Assembly: GCA_021604605.1 (NCBI GenBank)
Contig: BQJH01000131.1
Span: 1 to 8,074 of the forward strand
DNA length: 8,074 bases
From: Hyphococcus sp.
GTDB lineage: Bacteria; Pseudomonadota; Alphaproteobacteria; Caulobacterales; Parvularculaceae
Reading direction: 5' to 3'
Shown here piece by piece: positions 1 to 6,684 of the stretch. A program made the translations under genes and the position numbers. Under the pieces are notes generated by a model. That model saw only the letters and a list, made by a program, of their open reading frames with translations. It did no database searches and was not told where the DNA came from. The first letter of the stretch is position 1. Every line of letters starts with the position of its first letter.

Positions 1-1052
1 TTCTTTGAGGTGGATTTACGAAACGCCGGGGTGTCGGCGCGGGTAATGGCTGAGGTGATTGCTTTTGCCTCGCCAGTACAGTCGATAACATTGGGCGAGC
101 GTTCCCGCCCTTTTTGTCGGTCGCCAATATTCACAACGGGAAGACCGAAACTTGCCGCTTCGAGAATGCCGCTGGAGGAATTGCCGATCATGATATCAGC
201 TTCCGCCATGGCGCTGAAATACCCTCGCGCGCCCATATGGCCGACAAGACGCATTGTCGGCCGGTTCTTAACGAATTCTTTTATCCGCTCATTGAGCCGA
301 CGGCCTGCCGTATCTGCGTTAGCGGCCGTAAACACCGTTGGGCGCCCGTCCTCTTCTATGGCGGCGAAGAGTGCTTCCGTCTCCTGGTCCGTTGCTTTGA
401 GATCTAACGTAACGGGATGGTAGGTAGCTAATAAAAAGGGCCCCTCTGCAGGCAGGCCAAATTGCTTTGCAAGATCGGTGCGTGAAAGAAGCTCTGTGGT
501 TGCAATGGCGTCCAGCGCCGGCGCGCCAGACACGATTACCCGTGACGACAGTTCTCCCATTTGACGGATACGACGTGCACTGAGTTCAGTGGCGCAAAAA
601 TGCAAGTGAGACATTTTTGTCAACATGTGCCTGAAAACGTTGTCGATCGCCCCTTCAGTTTCTTCACCCCCATGAATATGCGCAATAGGTAAGCCGAAGG
701 GTGGCGCCGCGCTCGCAGCGGCGAGCATTTCAAAACGGTCGCCGAGCACAAGCAGAAGATCAGCAGGGTTATCGTTGAGGGCTTTGGCCATGCCGGAAGT
801 GGCGCGCGCCATAGACAGACCAATATCAACCGGGTTATCGCCTTCAGCAATGCACGCAAAGCGTGCCGCAATCGGATAGCCGCTGGCCTCAACTTCTTTT
901 ATGGTTTCGCCGAAGGCAGGCTCAAGATGCGTTCCCGTTGCGATGATCATTGGCTCAAGAGCAGGGTGATCAGCAAGTGCGGCTAGCACGGGTTTATAGA
1001 TTCCAAAGTCTGCGCGACTCGTGGTCAGGACAAGGATCTTTCGTGTTTCCAT
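1..1052 (-). CDS. neuC: UDP-N-acetylglucosamine 2-epimerase (hydrolysing), NeuC/LegG family, partial at 3' end
   Basis: Enzymes of this family hydrolyse UDP from a UDP-HexNAc-type sugar with inversion at C2, giving free ManNAc (NeuC) or 2,4-diacetamido-2,4,6-trideoxymannose (LegG) in the cytoplasm. Reading from the ATG at 1052, 350 open codons reach the window edge. Family signatures seen: SRADFG at residues 12-17, GDRFEM at 104-109, HIHGGE at 125-130 followed by TEGAIDN and RHMLTKMSHLHF, HPVT at 212-215, GNSSSGILEA at 290-299, and GDRQKGRERSPNVI at 310-323. These support a two-domain GT-B-like epimerase. Members usually have about 370-390 residues, so only the last 20-40 are missing. The ATG lies 2 nt after the neuB stop, with GAGGA 11-12 nt upstream. 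The family is secure. NeuC versus LegG substrate choice cannot be decided from this sequence. PseG, the pseudaminate hydrolase, is a different family and does not fit. Confidence 0.93.
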   Translation of the reverse strand, partial: METRKILVLTTSRADFGIYKPVLAALADHPALEPMIIATGTHLEPAFGETIKEVEASGYPIAARFACIAEGDNPVDIGLSMARATSGMAKALNDNPADLLLVLGDRFEMLAAASAAPPFGLPIAHIHGGEETEGAIDNVFRHMLTKMSHLHFCATELSARRIRQMGELSSRVIVSGAPALDAIATTELLSRTDLAKQFGLPAEGPFLLATYHPVTLDLKATDQETEALFAAIEEDGRPTVFTAANADTAGRRLNERIKEFVKNRPTMRLVGHMGARGYFSAMAEADIMIGNSSSGILEAASFGLPVVNIGDRQKGRERSPNVIDCTGEAKAITSAITRADTPAFRKSTSK

Positions 1053-1054
1053 CG

Positions 1055-2095
1055 TCAGGAAATGTCCTCAAGATGTAAAAGTTCATCTGCTGCGAGATCC
1101 CGAGTAGCAGTGCGGCCGATAATGAGCGGAAGAAGGCGGGGGGCGAGGCCCGTGCCCGGGCGTTTGCAGGCGAGCATTGATTCATCCAGTCGCTCGCCGA
1201 CTTTAACATCGTGCGCCAGCACAATTGATTTGCGGGCAACCGCAGCAGTGGCTAGTTCAGAGGCTTGCGGGCGTTTAATCCCGTCACCAAGTGCGGATTC
1301 AACACGCCTGATTTTTGCGATGAGGTCTTTAAGCTCATGTGGTTCGAGCGAGGCTTTATGATCCGGTCCAGGCATATTCCGATCAAGCGTATAATGCTTT
1401 TCAATAAATCGCGCGCCGCGGGCGACAGCCGCAATAGCGACTTCATCGCCGAGTGTGTGATCAGACCAGCCAACGGGTTTGCCAAAGGCGGCGGCAAGAG
1501 TATCCATCGCCCTAAGGTTTGCTTCATGAGGCGCGGCAGGATAGTCACTGACACAGTGGAGAATCGCAAGCGGAGGGTCGCCCGCTTCTGCAATGGCGGT
1601 GACCGCCTCTTCGACTTCTGACAGATTCGCCATTCCCGTTGATATAATCATGGGCGTGGCTTTGCTGGCAATGTGCCGGAGAAGGGGCAGTTCGGTTAGG
1701 TCACCTGAAGATATTTTAAACGCCTCAACCCCAATTTTCTCTAATAGGTCGGCGGCATGTTTATCGAATGGCGTAGATAAAAAACCAATTCCGGCGTTAC
1801 GGGCGTGGTCGCGGCATGCGAGTAATTTTTCTTCCGAAAACTCAAGCCGCTTTAGCATTGTCGCCTGGGTTTCGACGGCGGCGTCATTTTTCTCCTGATA
1901 GGCAGCTTTGGTTGCGTGACGCGTCGCCAGTTTTTCGGCGATGAAGGTTTGGAATTTTACAGCGTCGGCCCCGGCGTCTACCGCGGCGTCAATCAGGCGT
2001 TTTGCCGTGTCGAGGTTGCCATTGTGGTTGACGCCGATTTCTGCGATGAAGATACAAGGGGCGCTCGGGGAAAACCATTCATTCAGCGGCGTCAT
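1055..2095 (-). CDS. neuB: N-acetylneuraminate / N,N'-diacetyllegionaminate synthase (NeuB/LegI family)
   Basis: The enzyme condenses a ManNAc-type sugar with phosphoenolpyruvate to form a nine-carbon nonulosonic acid in the cytoplasm. The 346 residues match the full family length. An N-terminal TIM barrel (about 15-270) carries AEIGVNHNG (18-26), FQT (48-50), STPFD (107-111), KISSGDL (127-133), STGM (152-155), GWSDHT (209-214) and an EKHYTLDRNMPGPDHK block (232-247). A C-terminal SAF/antifreeze-like domain spans about 285-343. His213 and His234 match the metal-binding histidines of meningococcal NeuB (His215 and His236). Arg312 in KRPGTGLAP matches its SAF-domain Arg314, which reaches the partner subunit's active site. 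The ATG overlaps the upstream stop (ATGA) and is preceded by GGGAAA. The family is near certain. The exact product, Neu5Ac or Leg5,7Ac2, is not resolved. Pairing with a NeuC/LegG-type gene makes PseI unlikely. Confidence 0.95.
   Translation of the reverse strand: MTPLNEWFSPSAPCIFIAEIGVNHNGNLDTAKRLIDAAVDAGADAVKFQTFIAEKLATRHATKAAYQEKNDAAVETQATMLKRLEFSEEKLLACRDHARNAGIGFLSTPFDKHAADLLEKIGVEAFKISSGDLTELPLLRHIASKATPMIISTGMANLSEVEEAVTAIAEAGDPPLAILHCVSDYPAAPHEANLRAMDTLAAAFGKPVGWSDHTLGDEVAIAAVARGARFIEKHYTLDRNMPGPDHKASLEPHELKDLIAKIRRVESALGDGIKRPQASELATAAVARKSIVLAHDVKVGERLDESMLACKRPGTGLAPRLLPLIIGRTATRDLAADELLHLEDIS
2092..2095 (-). other. ATGA start/stop overlap (549-aa gene to neuB)
   Basis: The ATG of neuB overlaps the TGA of the 549-residue gene by four bases, the classic termination-reinitiation arrangement. 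It ties the transferase-like gene to nonulosonate synthesis in one transcript. Confidence 0.85.
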
Positions 2096-3741
2096 GATAA
2101 TTTCCCATAAGCAGGATTTTCTCCAAGTATTTCGAAGAGAGTTTGTTGTAGTTCTGAAAGATCGGCCTGCGGCGCAGAGATGTCGCTCGCGCGGCTAAGG
2201 AGAGTTTCGAGCGCTTTGACGATTTCGTCAGGATTGTTCTCTACGACAATCACATTTTTATAGTCTTCGGACGGATAAAACCAGGCTGCACTTTCTGAGA
2301 AGCACACAGAAGGAACGCCATAGGCTAGCGCATCGATAACGGTCGATGAATATTTTGTCAGGTGCATATTCATGTGTGGCATGAGTTCAGGAATAGTTGC
2401 GTGCGTTGATGTTTCGACTTCAGCATTCAGGCCGCCTAATAACGTTTTTCGCGCCTCGACCGCGCCGGGGCGTTTGGCTTCGCCGGGATGAAGCCTGACA
2501 AAATAACGCCAGTCCGCAGGTGAATTTTCGATTACGGCTTTCAGCCAGTCTATATCTTGATCCGTGTAGAGGGAGACAAGAATGTTTATGCCGCCCGCGT
2601 TCTTCTCGGACAGTTTGGCTCCGTAGTTTTTGAGGCCTTGCTGTAGGGCTTTCCGGGTGCGGAAATAACGCTCTTGATTGAGCGCGATTGGTGTCCGGTC
2701 AAGCCGGAAAATTTCCTCGGTAAGGCGCCAGGTATGGCCAACGGTGGTTGCGTCCGGCCCGTCCGGGCCGGCGTGCTCTGCAATGGATTGCCGCTCAACA
2801 TCCGTCCAGGTCAGGAAGTGGGTCGGCAAGGTGTTGTAGCCGCGGACGGGCATGTTCGGCCAATGGTAAGATTCATGCCCGCTTCCCGCCACGCCGTGCT
2901 GTATATCCATGCAAGGGATTCCAATGTCGCGGCATGCTGCGGCGCTTGCATGGCCTAGGGGGCCGTAAAACGCATAGATTGCCACCCCCTTCAAAGCATG
3001 GATGCGGTAATAGTCGAGGAGGATTTGATAGCACGACTGAGTTTGGGCAATAACGGAAGACAATTGCGTTCGAGTATGCAGGCATTCTATCGGCCAAATG
3101 GCGTTCATCTCAGCAAACCAGTCCGAGAAGCCGTCCATTTGTTCGAAGTCAATGAGATCGCCATTTGTATAGGCAGTACGCATTTTGTTGAACTCATCGC
3201 GAAAACCATAGGCGCCGCCGGCCATCATGTCATTCAGGGAAGGATCATCTTTAGCGACGTCCACAAGAAGCGTGGTGGTGCGAATTTGAGCCTCTTCAAG
3301 AACAATCCGAAACGGATCAATCAGCGGCATGACACCATAATCGCCAATGTCAGTCCGGCCGATATCAGAGCCCCAGAAAAGGACGTCAGCAACAAGAGGG
3401 CGAAAAGATTTGGCCGTACGACCGACGCCCGTCGGCAGGTCATTTTTTTTCGAAGCAGGGGGCCGCGCAATCAAACTACTGTCTGAAGGCGCATAATTGC
3501 CTGAGGTAAATCGGATCTCGCTCTTGTTGAGATCACCCGAGGGGGTGAGAAAATGCGATTTATCGGCGTGGAACAGATTGCAAGCCCGTAGCATGAACTG
3601 CGTTTTGACGATCGGCCAAATATCAAGCGCTTCATACCGCCATAGGTGAACCGGATATCGCTCTGGGCTGGTGTCGAACGCGACAAAAAGGCGTTGCCAA
3701 ACGTCCATTGATAGATCCAGCTCTTTCGATACTTCACTCAT
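2092..3741 (-). CDS. GT-B-like putative glycosyltransferase / surface polysaccharide biosynthesis protein
   Basis: I do not recognise a named family, but the 549 residues look like a GT-B-fold, capsule-type transferase. The N-terminal part has WRYEALDIWPIVK (34-46), an aromatic IWP-type opening that I associate with polysaccharide-biosynthesis proteins. A first Rossmann-like half (about 116-345) starts at VADVLFWGSD and contains MDIQHG (278-283), resembling the QHG motif of capsule and CDP-glycerol-transferase-like proteins, then a PTHFLTW segment (306-312). The second half (about 384-515) has RLHPGE (416-421) and TKYSSTVIDALAYGVPSV (462-479), the pattern that contacts a nucleotide in many GT-B enzymes. 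No signal peptide or clear membrane helix is seen, so the protein is probably cytoplasmic or peripheral. It sits between the 909-residue protein and neuB with overlapping ends. A nonulosonate transferase to flagellin, capsule or O-antigen is the inferred role. Alternatives are a non-sialic glycosyltransferase or a KpsS/LipB-like protein. Confidence 0.7.
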   Translation of the reverse strand: MSEVSKELDLSMDVWQRLFVAFDTSPERYPVHLWRYEALDIWPIVKTQFMLRACNLFHADKSHFLTPSGDLNKSEIRFTSGNYAPSDSSLIARPPASKKNDLPTGVGRTAKSFRPLVADVLFWGSDIGRTDIGDYGVMPLIDPFRIVLEEAQIRTTTLLVDVAKDDPSLNDMMAGGAYGFRDEFNKMRTAYTNGDLIDFEQMDGFSDWFAEMNAIWPIECLHTRTQLSSVIAQTQSCYQILLDYYRIHALKGVAIYAFYGPLGHASAAACRDIGIPCMDIQHGVAGSGHESYHWPNMPVRGYNTLPTHFLTWTDVERQSIAEHAGPDGPDATTVGHTWRLTEEIFRLDRTPIALNQERYFRTRKALQQGLKNYGAKLSEKNAGGINILVSLYTDQDIDWLKAVIENSPADWRYFVRLHPGEAKRPGAVEARKTLLGGLNAEVETSTHATIPELMPHMNMHLTKYSSTVIDALAYGVPSVCFSESAAWFYPSEDYKNVIVVENNPDEIVKALETLLSRASDISAPQADLSELQQTLFEILGENPAYGKLS

Positions 3742-3743
3742 TA
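3739..3743 (-). other. TAATG stop/start overlap (909-aa to 549-aa gene)
   Basis: On the minus strand the TAA stop of the 909-residue gene shares one base with the ATG of the 549-residue gene. A GGTGG stretch just upstream can serve as ribosome-binding site. This arrangement is typical of translational coupling and suggests balanced production of the two GT-B-like proteins. Confidence 0.8.
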
Positions 3744-6470
3744 GCCACCTTCACCATCGCGGACCGGTATACCAATCTTATTGAGTATGTGCCGCGCCGG
3801 ATTGTCGATACCGGATTTCATTCTTTCGCGAAAGGAGTTTTCTGTGGCGAGGACTTCCTGCGACCGTTGCGGTTGAAAGCGACTTGCAAGTTCGTCCACT
3901 GATGTTGCGCCGAGGCAAATACCAAGCCCGATGAAGTCGATTGATGCTGGATCGTTCGATAGATTGACGGCAATGGGTATGGCGAAATCGTATCGCGCAT
4001 CGTAGAGAACGGTCGAATAGCGCGTGACGACGAATCTCGCTTGCTCGACGCTTTCTTTGAAACTCTCCGCATCGCATAATCGAATATCTTTGCGCCCGGC
4101 AATGGTCGGAAGCGCCATATAGCCTTGTCTTCTCGATTCCGCCTCACTTGGGTGAGGTCTTATAACAAGTTCAAAATCACTGTCATTGCCAACGCCGGAT
4201 GCATCAAATGCAGCGATAGTTGCTTCGACGAGCCGCACGTTTTTTTCAAAACTGTCGCTTTGCGTGCAAAGCAGGATGCACCGCCTTGCAGCAAAGATTT
4301 CTTCCGTAATTTGACGTTGCGGTTTCAATCCACGGGCATAATCATGGACAGGGCCACTGACATCGATGCGGTCTTCATCGACATTGTGGTATCGATGGAG
4401 AATTTCTTTCTGAACAGGATCGACGACGAATTGGCGAGGGGCTAGAAACTCTCCGAGGGTCGGTGTGTCGCCAAAAATCGATGATTCAACATTTGCACAA
4501 ACCACCCCGGCGCGATTCAAAACAGTAAGGGCGAGCTTTTGGTTCGCCGGCCGCTCCGGAACGAACAACGCGTGAGTGATCTCTTCGGTCTTGATATAGT
4601 CTTCGAGATTCTTTGCAAACACTGCTAGGTCATTCGCATTCGCGTCGATGTTTTGAGAGACGAGCATATCTTCAAAAGACGCGATTGGTTTGACAGCTGC
4701 CTCACTATTCGCTTCCTTGTCGTCATCGCCGCCGCCTTTTTCATCGCATGTTGTTTCTTTTTTCGCGCCTCCGAGGTGCGCGTCGCGACGTTGTGAGAAC
4801 TCAGAGATTGCGGTTATAAGTGTTTGGTGGGGAACCCCGTCGAGCAGGGTGCGTTCGTTATCTAAAAGATCCCTTGTCGAAAACATGCTGGAAGCGCCTT
4901 CAGGGACGGCGCTCGCCAGCGCGCGCGCCGTCAACGTATATTGCGCGTCTCCAGGATGGAAAAGGACCATAAGACGTTTGAATGGTTTACTTGAATTTGA
5001 CTTTACGAGCGAGGCGGTATTGGAAAATAAGTTTGCGGATGATTCAAACGACCCCCGCTTTCGTTCAAAAAACATTTTAAGTCTTTGATAATTTGAAAAA
5101 GAGGGTAAGCGTTCGTTGGTAAAGACTCCCGTAAGCGCCAGAACGCCGCTCGGCGTTGAAGGATTGGCCTCGCGCCGGGAATGTGCAGTCATTTTTTCAA
5201 AATAGCTGACGGCGGTTTCATATTGGAGGAAAATAAGTTGTGTCGGCATTAATGAATTTCGCCGGAGACTGGCTGTTAAATTCGCTGCGCGCGTGTGGAA
5301 ATAGAAAAGTGTGGGTATGGTTGCGTAGTCAAAAAAAGCACACAACTCTTCCGACATAAGACCCTTGCCGAGAAGCTCCCTTCGAAGGCTTTGCTGAAGA
5401 TTGCCATAATCTGTTTCGAAATTGCGTCGCAATTCAGGGTTTTCGAGGTACCAGTTGATATCTGGCGAAATCGCGACAAAGGTTTCAAATATTGTTTTCA
5501 ACGTCGTAATATCATTTGCTGGGAGTTGATCCAAACTTAAGTAGATCAAGGAACCTCGGATGCCAGACTTCTTGCGATCTTCTCCAAACTCTATTGCTCG
5601 CGTCAATTCCGTTTCGTTCGTTGCCACGACAGCGTAGTTCTCTTTTGTTACGGCGCGCGAGCAGGTGGAAACATCTATCGGTGCGAAGGCTTCATATTCT
5701 TCGAATCCTTCGGGAAGACTTTCGAGCGTTTCAAGGAATTTCGGATAGGGCGTCTGATAAAGATTTGTTGCCATCAGGAAAAAAGAACGCTCATCGGCAG
5801 ATGCACCGCAAACGCTAGAAATCAGTTCAGCCGTCTGGTGCGGATATGTCTTGCGAGCAAGCGCTAACCGATGCCAAAGAGAACCGAGTATGCCGCGGAT
5901 TTTATCCGTTTGGGTCTCGGATCCGACACTGCTGTTCGTAATGAGGGCCACTGTTAACGCAAGATTGAAATCGGCGGATTGTGAAGATGCGAGCATTTCG
6001 GAAATTCGCCTTGCACGATCTCTCACCGGGGCATCGGGCCATAGCGCCTCGTGAAAATCGTCGGACAACTTGCGGTCAAGTTTTGCAAAATCGAATGGCG
6101 GAAACGCTTGCGTCGGATCGACATCTGTGTCGGACGACGCCCATGTCGCAACGACCCGCGCCTGCATTTCATCAAGCCCGGCAAATGTGCAAGCAGCAAT
6201 TACTGTTTCCACCGGGAAGTTTTTTAGCTGCTCTTGCAATTCATTTGCGAATGCTGTTTTCAACTTTGAATATTTTTGCGTCAGATTTTCGAGTCCTGCG
6301 AACCGATTGCCTTGGACCGCCGCCGATATCGCTGCATGCTCGCGACTTGAAATTTCTTTTTTGAGTAATTTCGCAAGCTGCGTCGCAACGCTCCTCGGGT
6401 CCGACCGCTCGCCGACTTCCCGTAGCAAATAATCAATGCTTGTGGTGTAAGGCTCGGTTGTATAAGTCAT
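3741..6470 (-). CDS. Large multidomain protein with C-terminal GT-B-like domain, function unknown
   Basis: This 909-residue protein heads the minus-strand operon. Residues 1-260 appear largely helical, rich in Ala, Leu and charged residues, with no repeat I can define. Residues 275-480 form a second region of unclear fold, starting ENYAVVATNE. From about 497 a GT-B-like module begins (KRLMVLFHPGD, 498-508). It is interrupted by a Gly/Asp/Glu/Lys-rich, probably disordered linker (569-592) and resumes with THALFVPE (632-639), VESSIF (661-666), RIDVSGP (701-707), RPHPSE (771-776) and TRYSTVLYDA (816-825). The last motifs parallel RLHPGE and TKYSSTVIDA of the downstream 549-residue protein, so the two modules are probably distant homologues. 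There is no signal peptide or transmembrane helix. The start is supported by AAGGAA ending 4 nt before the ATG. The stop overlaps the next start as TAATG. A transferase role in nonulosonate glycosylation is inference; the N-terminal part may bind an acceptor. Confidence 0.68.
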   Translation of the reverse strand: MTYTTEPYTTSIDYLLREVGERSDPRSVATQLAKLLKKEISSREHAAISAAVQGNRFAGLENLTQKYSKLKTAFANELQEQLKNFPVETVIAACTFAGLDEMQARVVATWASSDTDVDPTQAFPPFDFAKLDRKLSDDFHEALWPDAPVRDRARRISEMLASSQSADFNLALTVALITNSSVGSETQTDKIRGILGSLWHRLALARKTYPHQTAELISSVCGASADERSFFLMATNLYQTPYPKFLETLESLPEGFEEYEAFAPIDVSTCSRAVTKENYAVVATNETELTRAIEFGEDRKKSGIRGSLIYLSLDQLPANDITTLKTIFETFVAISPDINWYLENPELRRNFETDYGNLQQSLRRELLGKGLMSEELCAFFDYATIPTLFYFHTRAANLTASLRRNSLMPTQLIFLQYETAVSYFEKMTAHSRREANPSTPSGVLALTGVFTNERLPSFSNYQRLKMFFERKRGSFESSANLFSNTASLVKSNSSKPFKRLMVLFHPGDAQYTLTARALASAVPEGASSMFSTRDLLDNERTLLDGVPHQTLITAISEFSQRRDAHLGGAKKETTCDEKGGGDDDKEANSEAAVKPIASFEDMLVSQNIDANANDLAVFAKNLEDYIKTEEITHALFVPERPANQKLALTVLNRAGVVCANVESSIFGDTPTLGEFLAPRQFVVDPVQKEILHRYHNVDEDRIDVSGPVHDYARGLKPQRQITEEIFAARRCILLCTQSDSFEKNVRLVEATIAAFDASGVGNDSDFELVIRPHPSEAESRRQGYMALPTIAGRKDIRLCDAESFKESVEQARFVVTRYSTVLYDARYDFAIPIAVNLSNDPASIDFIGLGICLGATSVDELASRFQPQRSQEVLATENSFRERMKSGIDNPARHILNKIGIPVRDGEGG
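4695..4766 (-). other. Low-complexity acidic/glycine linker within the 909-residue protein
   Basis: These bases encode about residues 569-592, rich in Lys, Glu, Asp and Gly, including a GGGDDDKE stretch. The segment interrupts the GT-B-like module and reads like a disordered linker or loop. The frame stays open on both sides and protein-like sequence resumes, so this is not a frameshift scar. Confidence 0.65.
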
Positions 6471-6474
6471 TCAG

Positions 6475-6480
6475 TTCCTT
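6475..6480 (-). promoter_or_regulatory. Ribosome-binding site of the 909-residue gene
   Basis: Read on the minus strand, AAGGAA lies 4 nt before the ATG at 6470. It is the clearest Shine-Dalgarno sequence in the window and supports the chosen start of the first gene in the operon. Confidence 0.72.
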
Positions 6481-6507
6481 GGATATTGGGGGCTTTTTGC
6501 GCCGATT

Positions 6508-6525
6508 TAGGCCTACAGATATCTG
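6508..6525. promoter_or_regulatory. Two abutting palindromes, possible operator
   Basis: TAGGCCTA (8 bp, 6508-6515) is followed directly by CAGATATCTG (10 bp, 6516-6525). Both are perfect palindromes. They lie 38-55 bp upstream of the minus-strand start codon, where a regulator could act on the operon promoter. No named regulator site is recognised, so function is inference. Confidence 0.3.
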
Positions 6526-6630
6526 ATTGCCTTGTGAAGACCAGATAGAGTTAGAGACTTTGCCATGCGAATCGGATTGAGAATTAATAGGCCGTGTCCT
6601 AGGAATGGGGTGCGGTCGCCCGGTGATGCA

Positions 6631-6659
6631 TTGCGGGATTGTTGCGGCCATAGTTTTTA
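6631..6659 (+). promoter_or_regulatory. Weak candidate promoter for the GT4 gene
   Basis: TTGCGG (6631-6636) and TTTTTA (6654-6659) are separated by 17 bp, a sigma-70-like layout that would give a leader of about 20 nt before the ATG at 6685. Both hexamers are poor matches. A second TTGCGG sits at 6642-6647, 11 bp after the first, and could instead be part of a binding site. Low confidence. Confidence 0.2.
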
Positions 6660-6684
6660 AATTGACGACGAGATTTTGAGCGCT

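Larger units (their letters stand above)
6471..6684. promoter_or_regulatory. Divergent intergenic region between the nonulosonate operon and the GT4 gene
   Basis: This 214-bp gap is the only sizeable non-coding stretch. It must hold the promoter of the minus-strand operon and probably that of the plus-strand glycosyltransferase. It contains two abutting perfect palindromes near the minus-strand start and a TTGCGG direct repeat near the plus-strand start. Open frames crossing it, such as the minus frame ending at 6433, show no protein-like features. No strong sigma-70 consensus stands out on the minus strand. Confidence 0.7.

Noticed and set aside
10..423. 137-codon open frame on the plus strand
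   Set aside because: It is antisense to neuC, where the GNSSSG and GDRQKGRERSP motifs establish the real frame.
2754..2771. Perfect hairpin CCGGCCC-GTCC-GGGCCGG, terminator-like
   Set aside because: It lies inside the 549-residue coding region, encodes a repeated Gly-Pro-Asp stretch (residues about 325-330), and has no following T-run on either strand. It is most likely a codon-level coincidence.
2998..3486. 162-codon open frame on the plus strand
   Set aside because: It is antisense to the 549-residue gene and has no protein-like motifs.
6611..6640. Possible sigma-54 promoter (GG...GC spacing) upstream of the GT4 gene
   Set aside because: The spacing between GG and GC is 9 rather than 10 bases, and the flanking consensus TGGCAC/TTGCA is absent.
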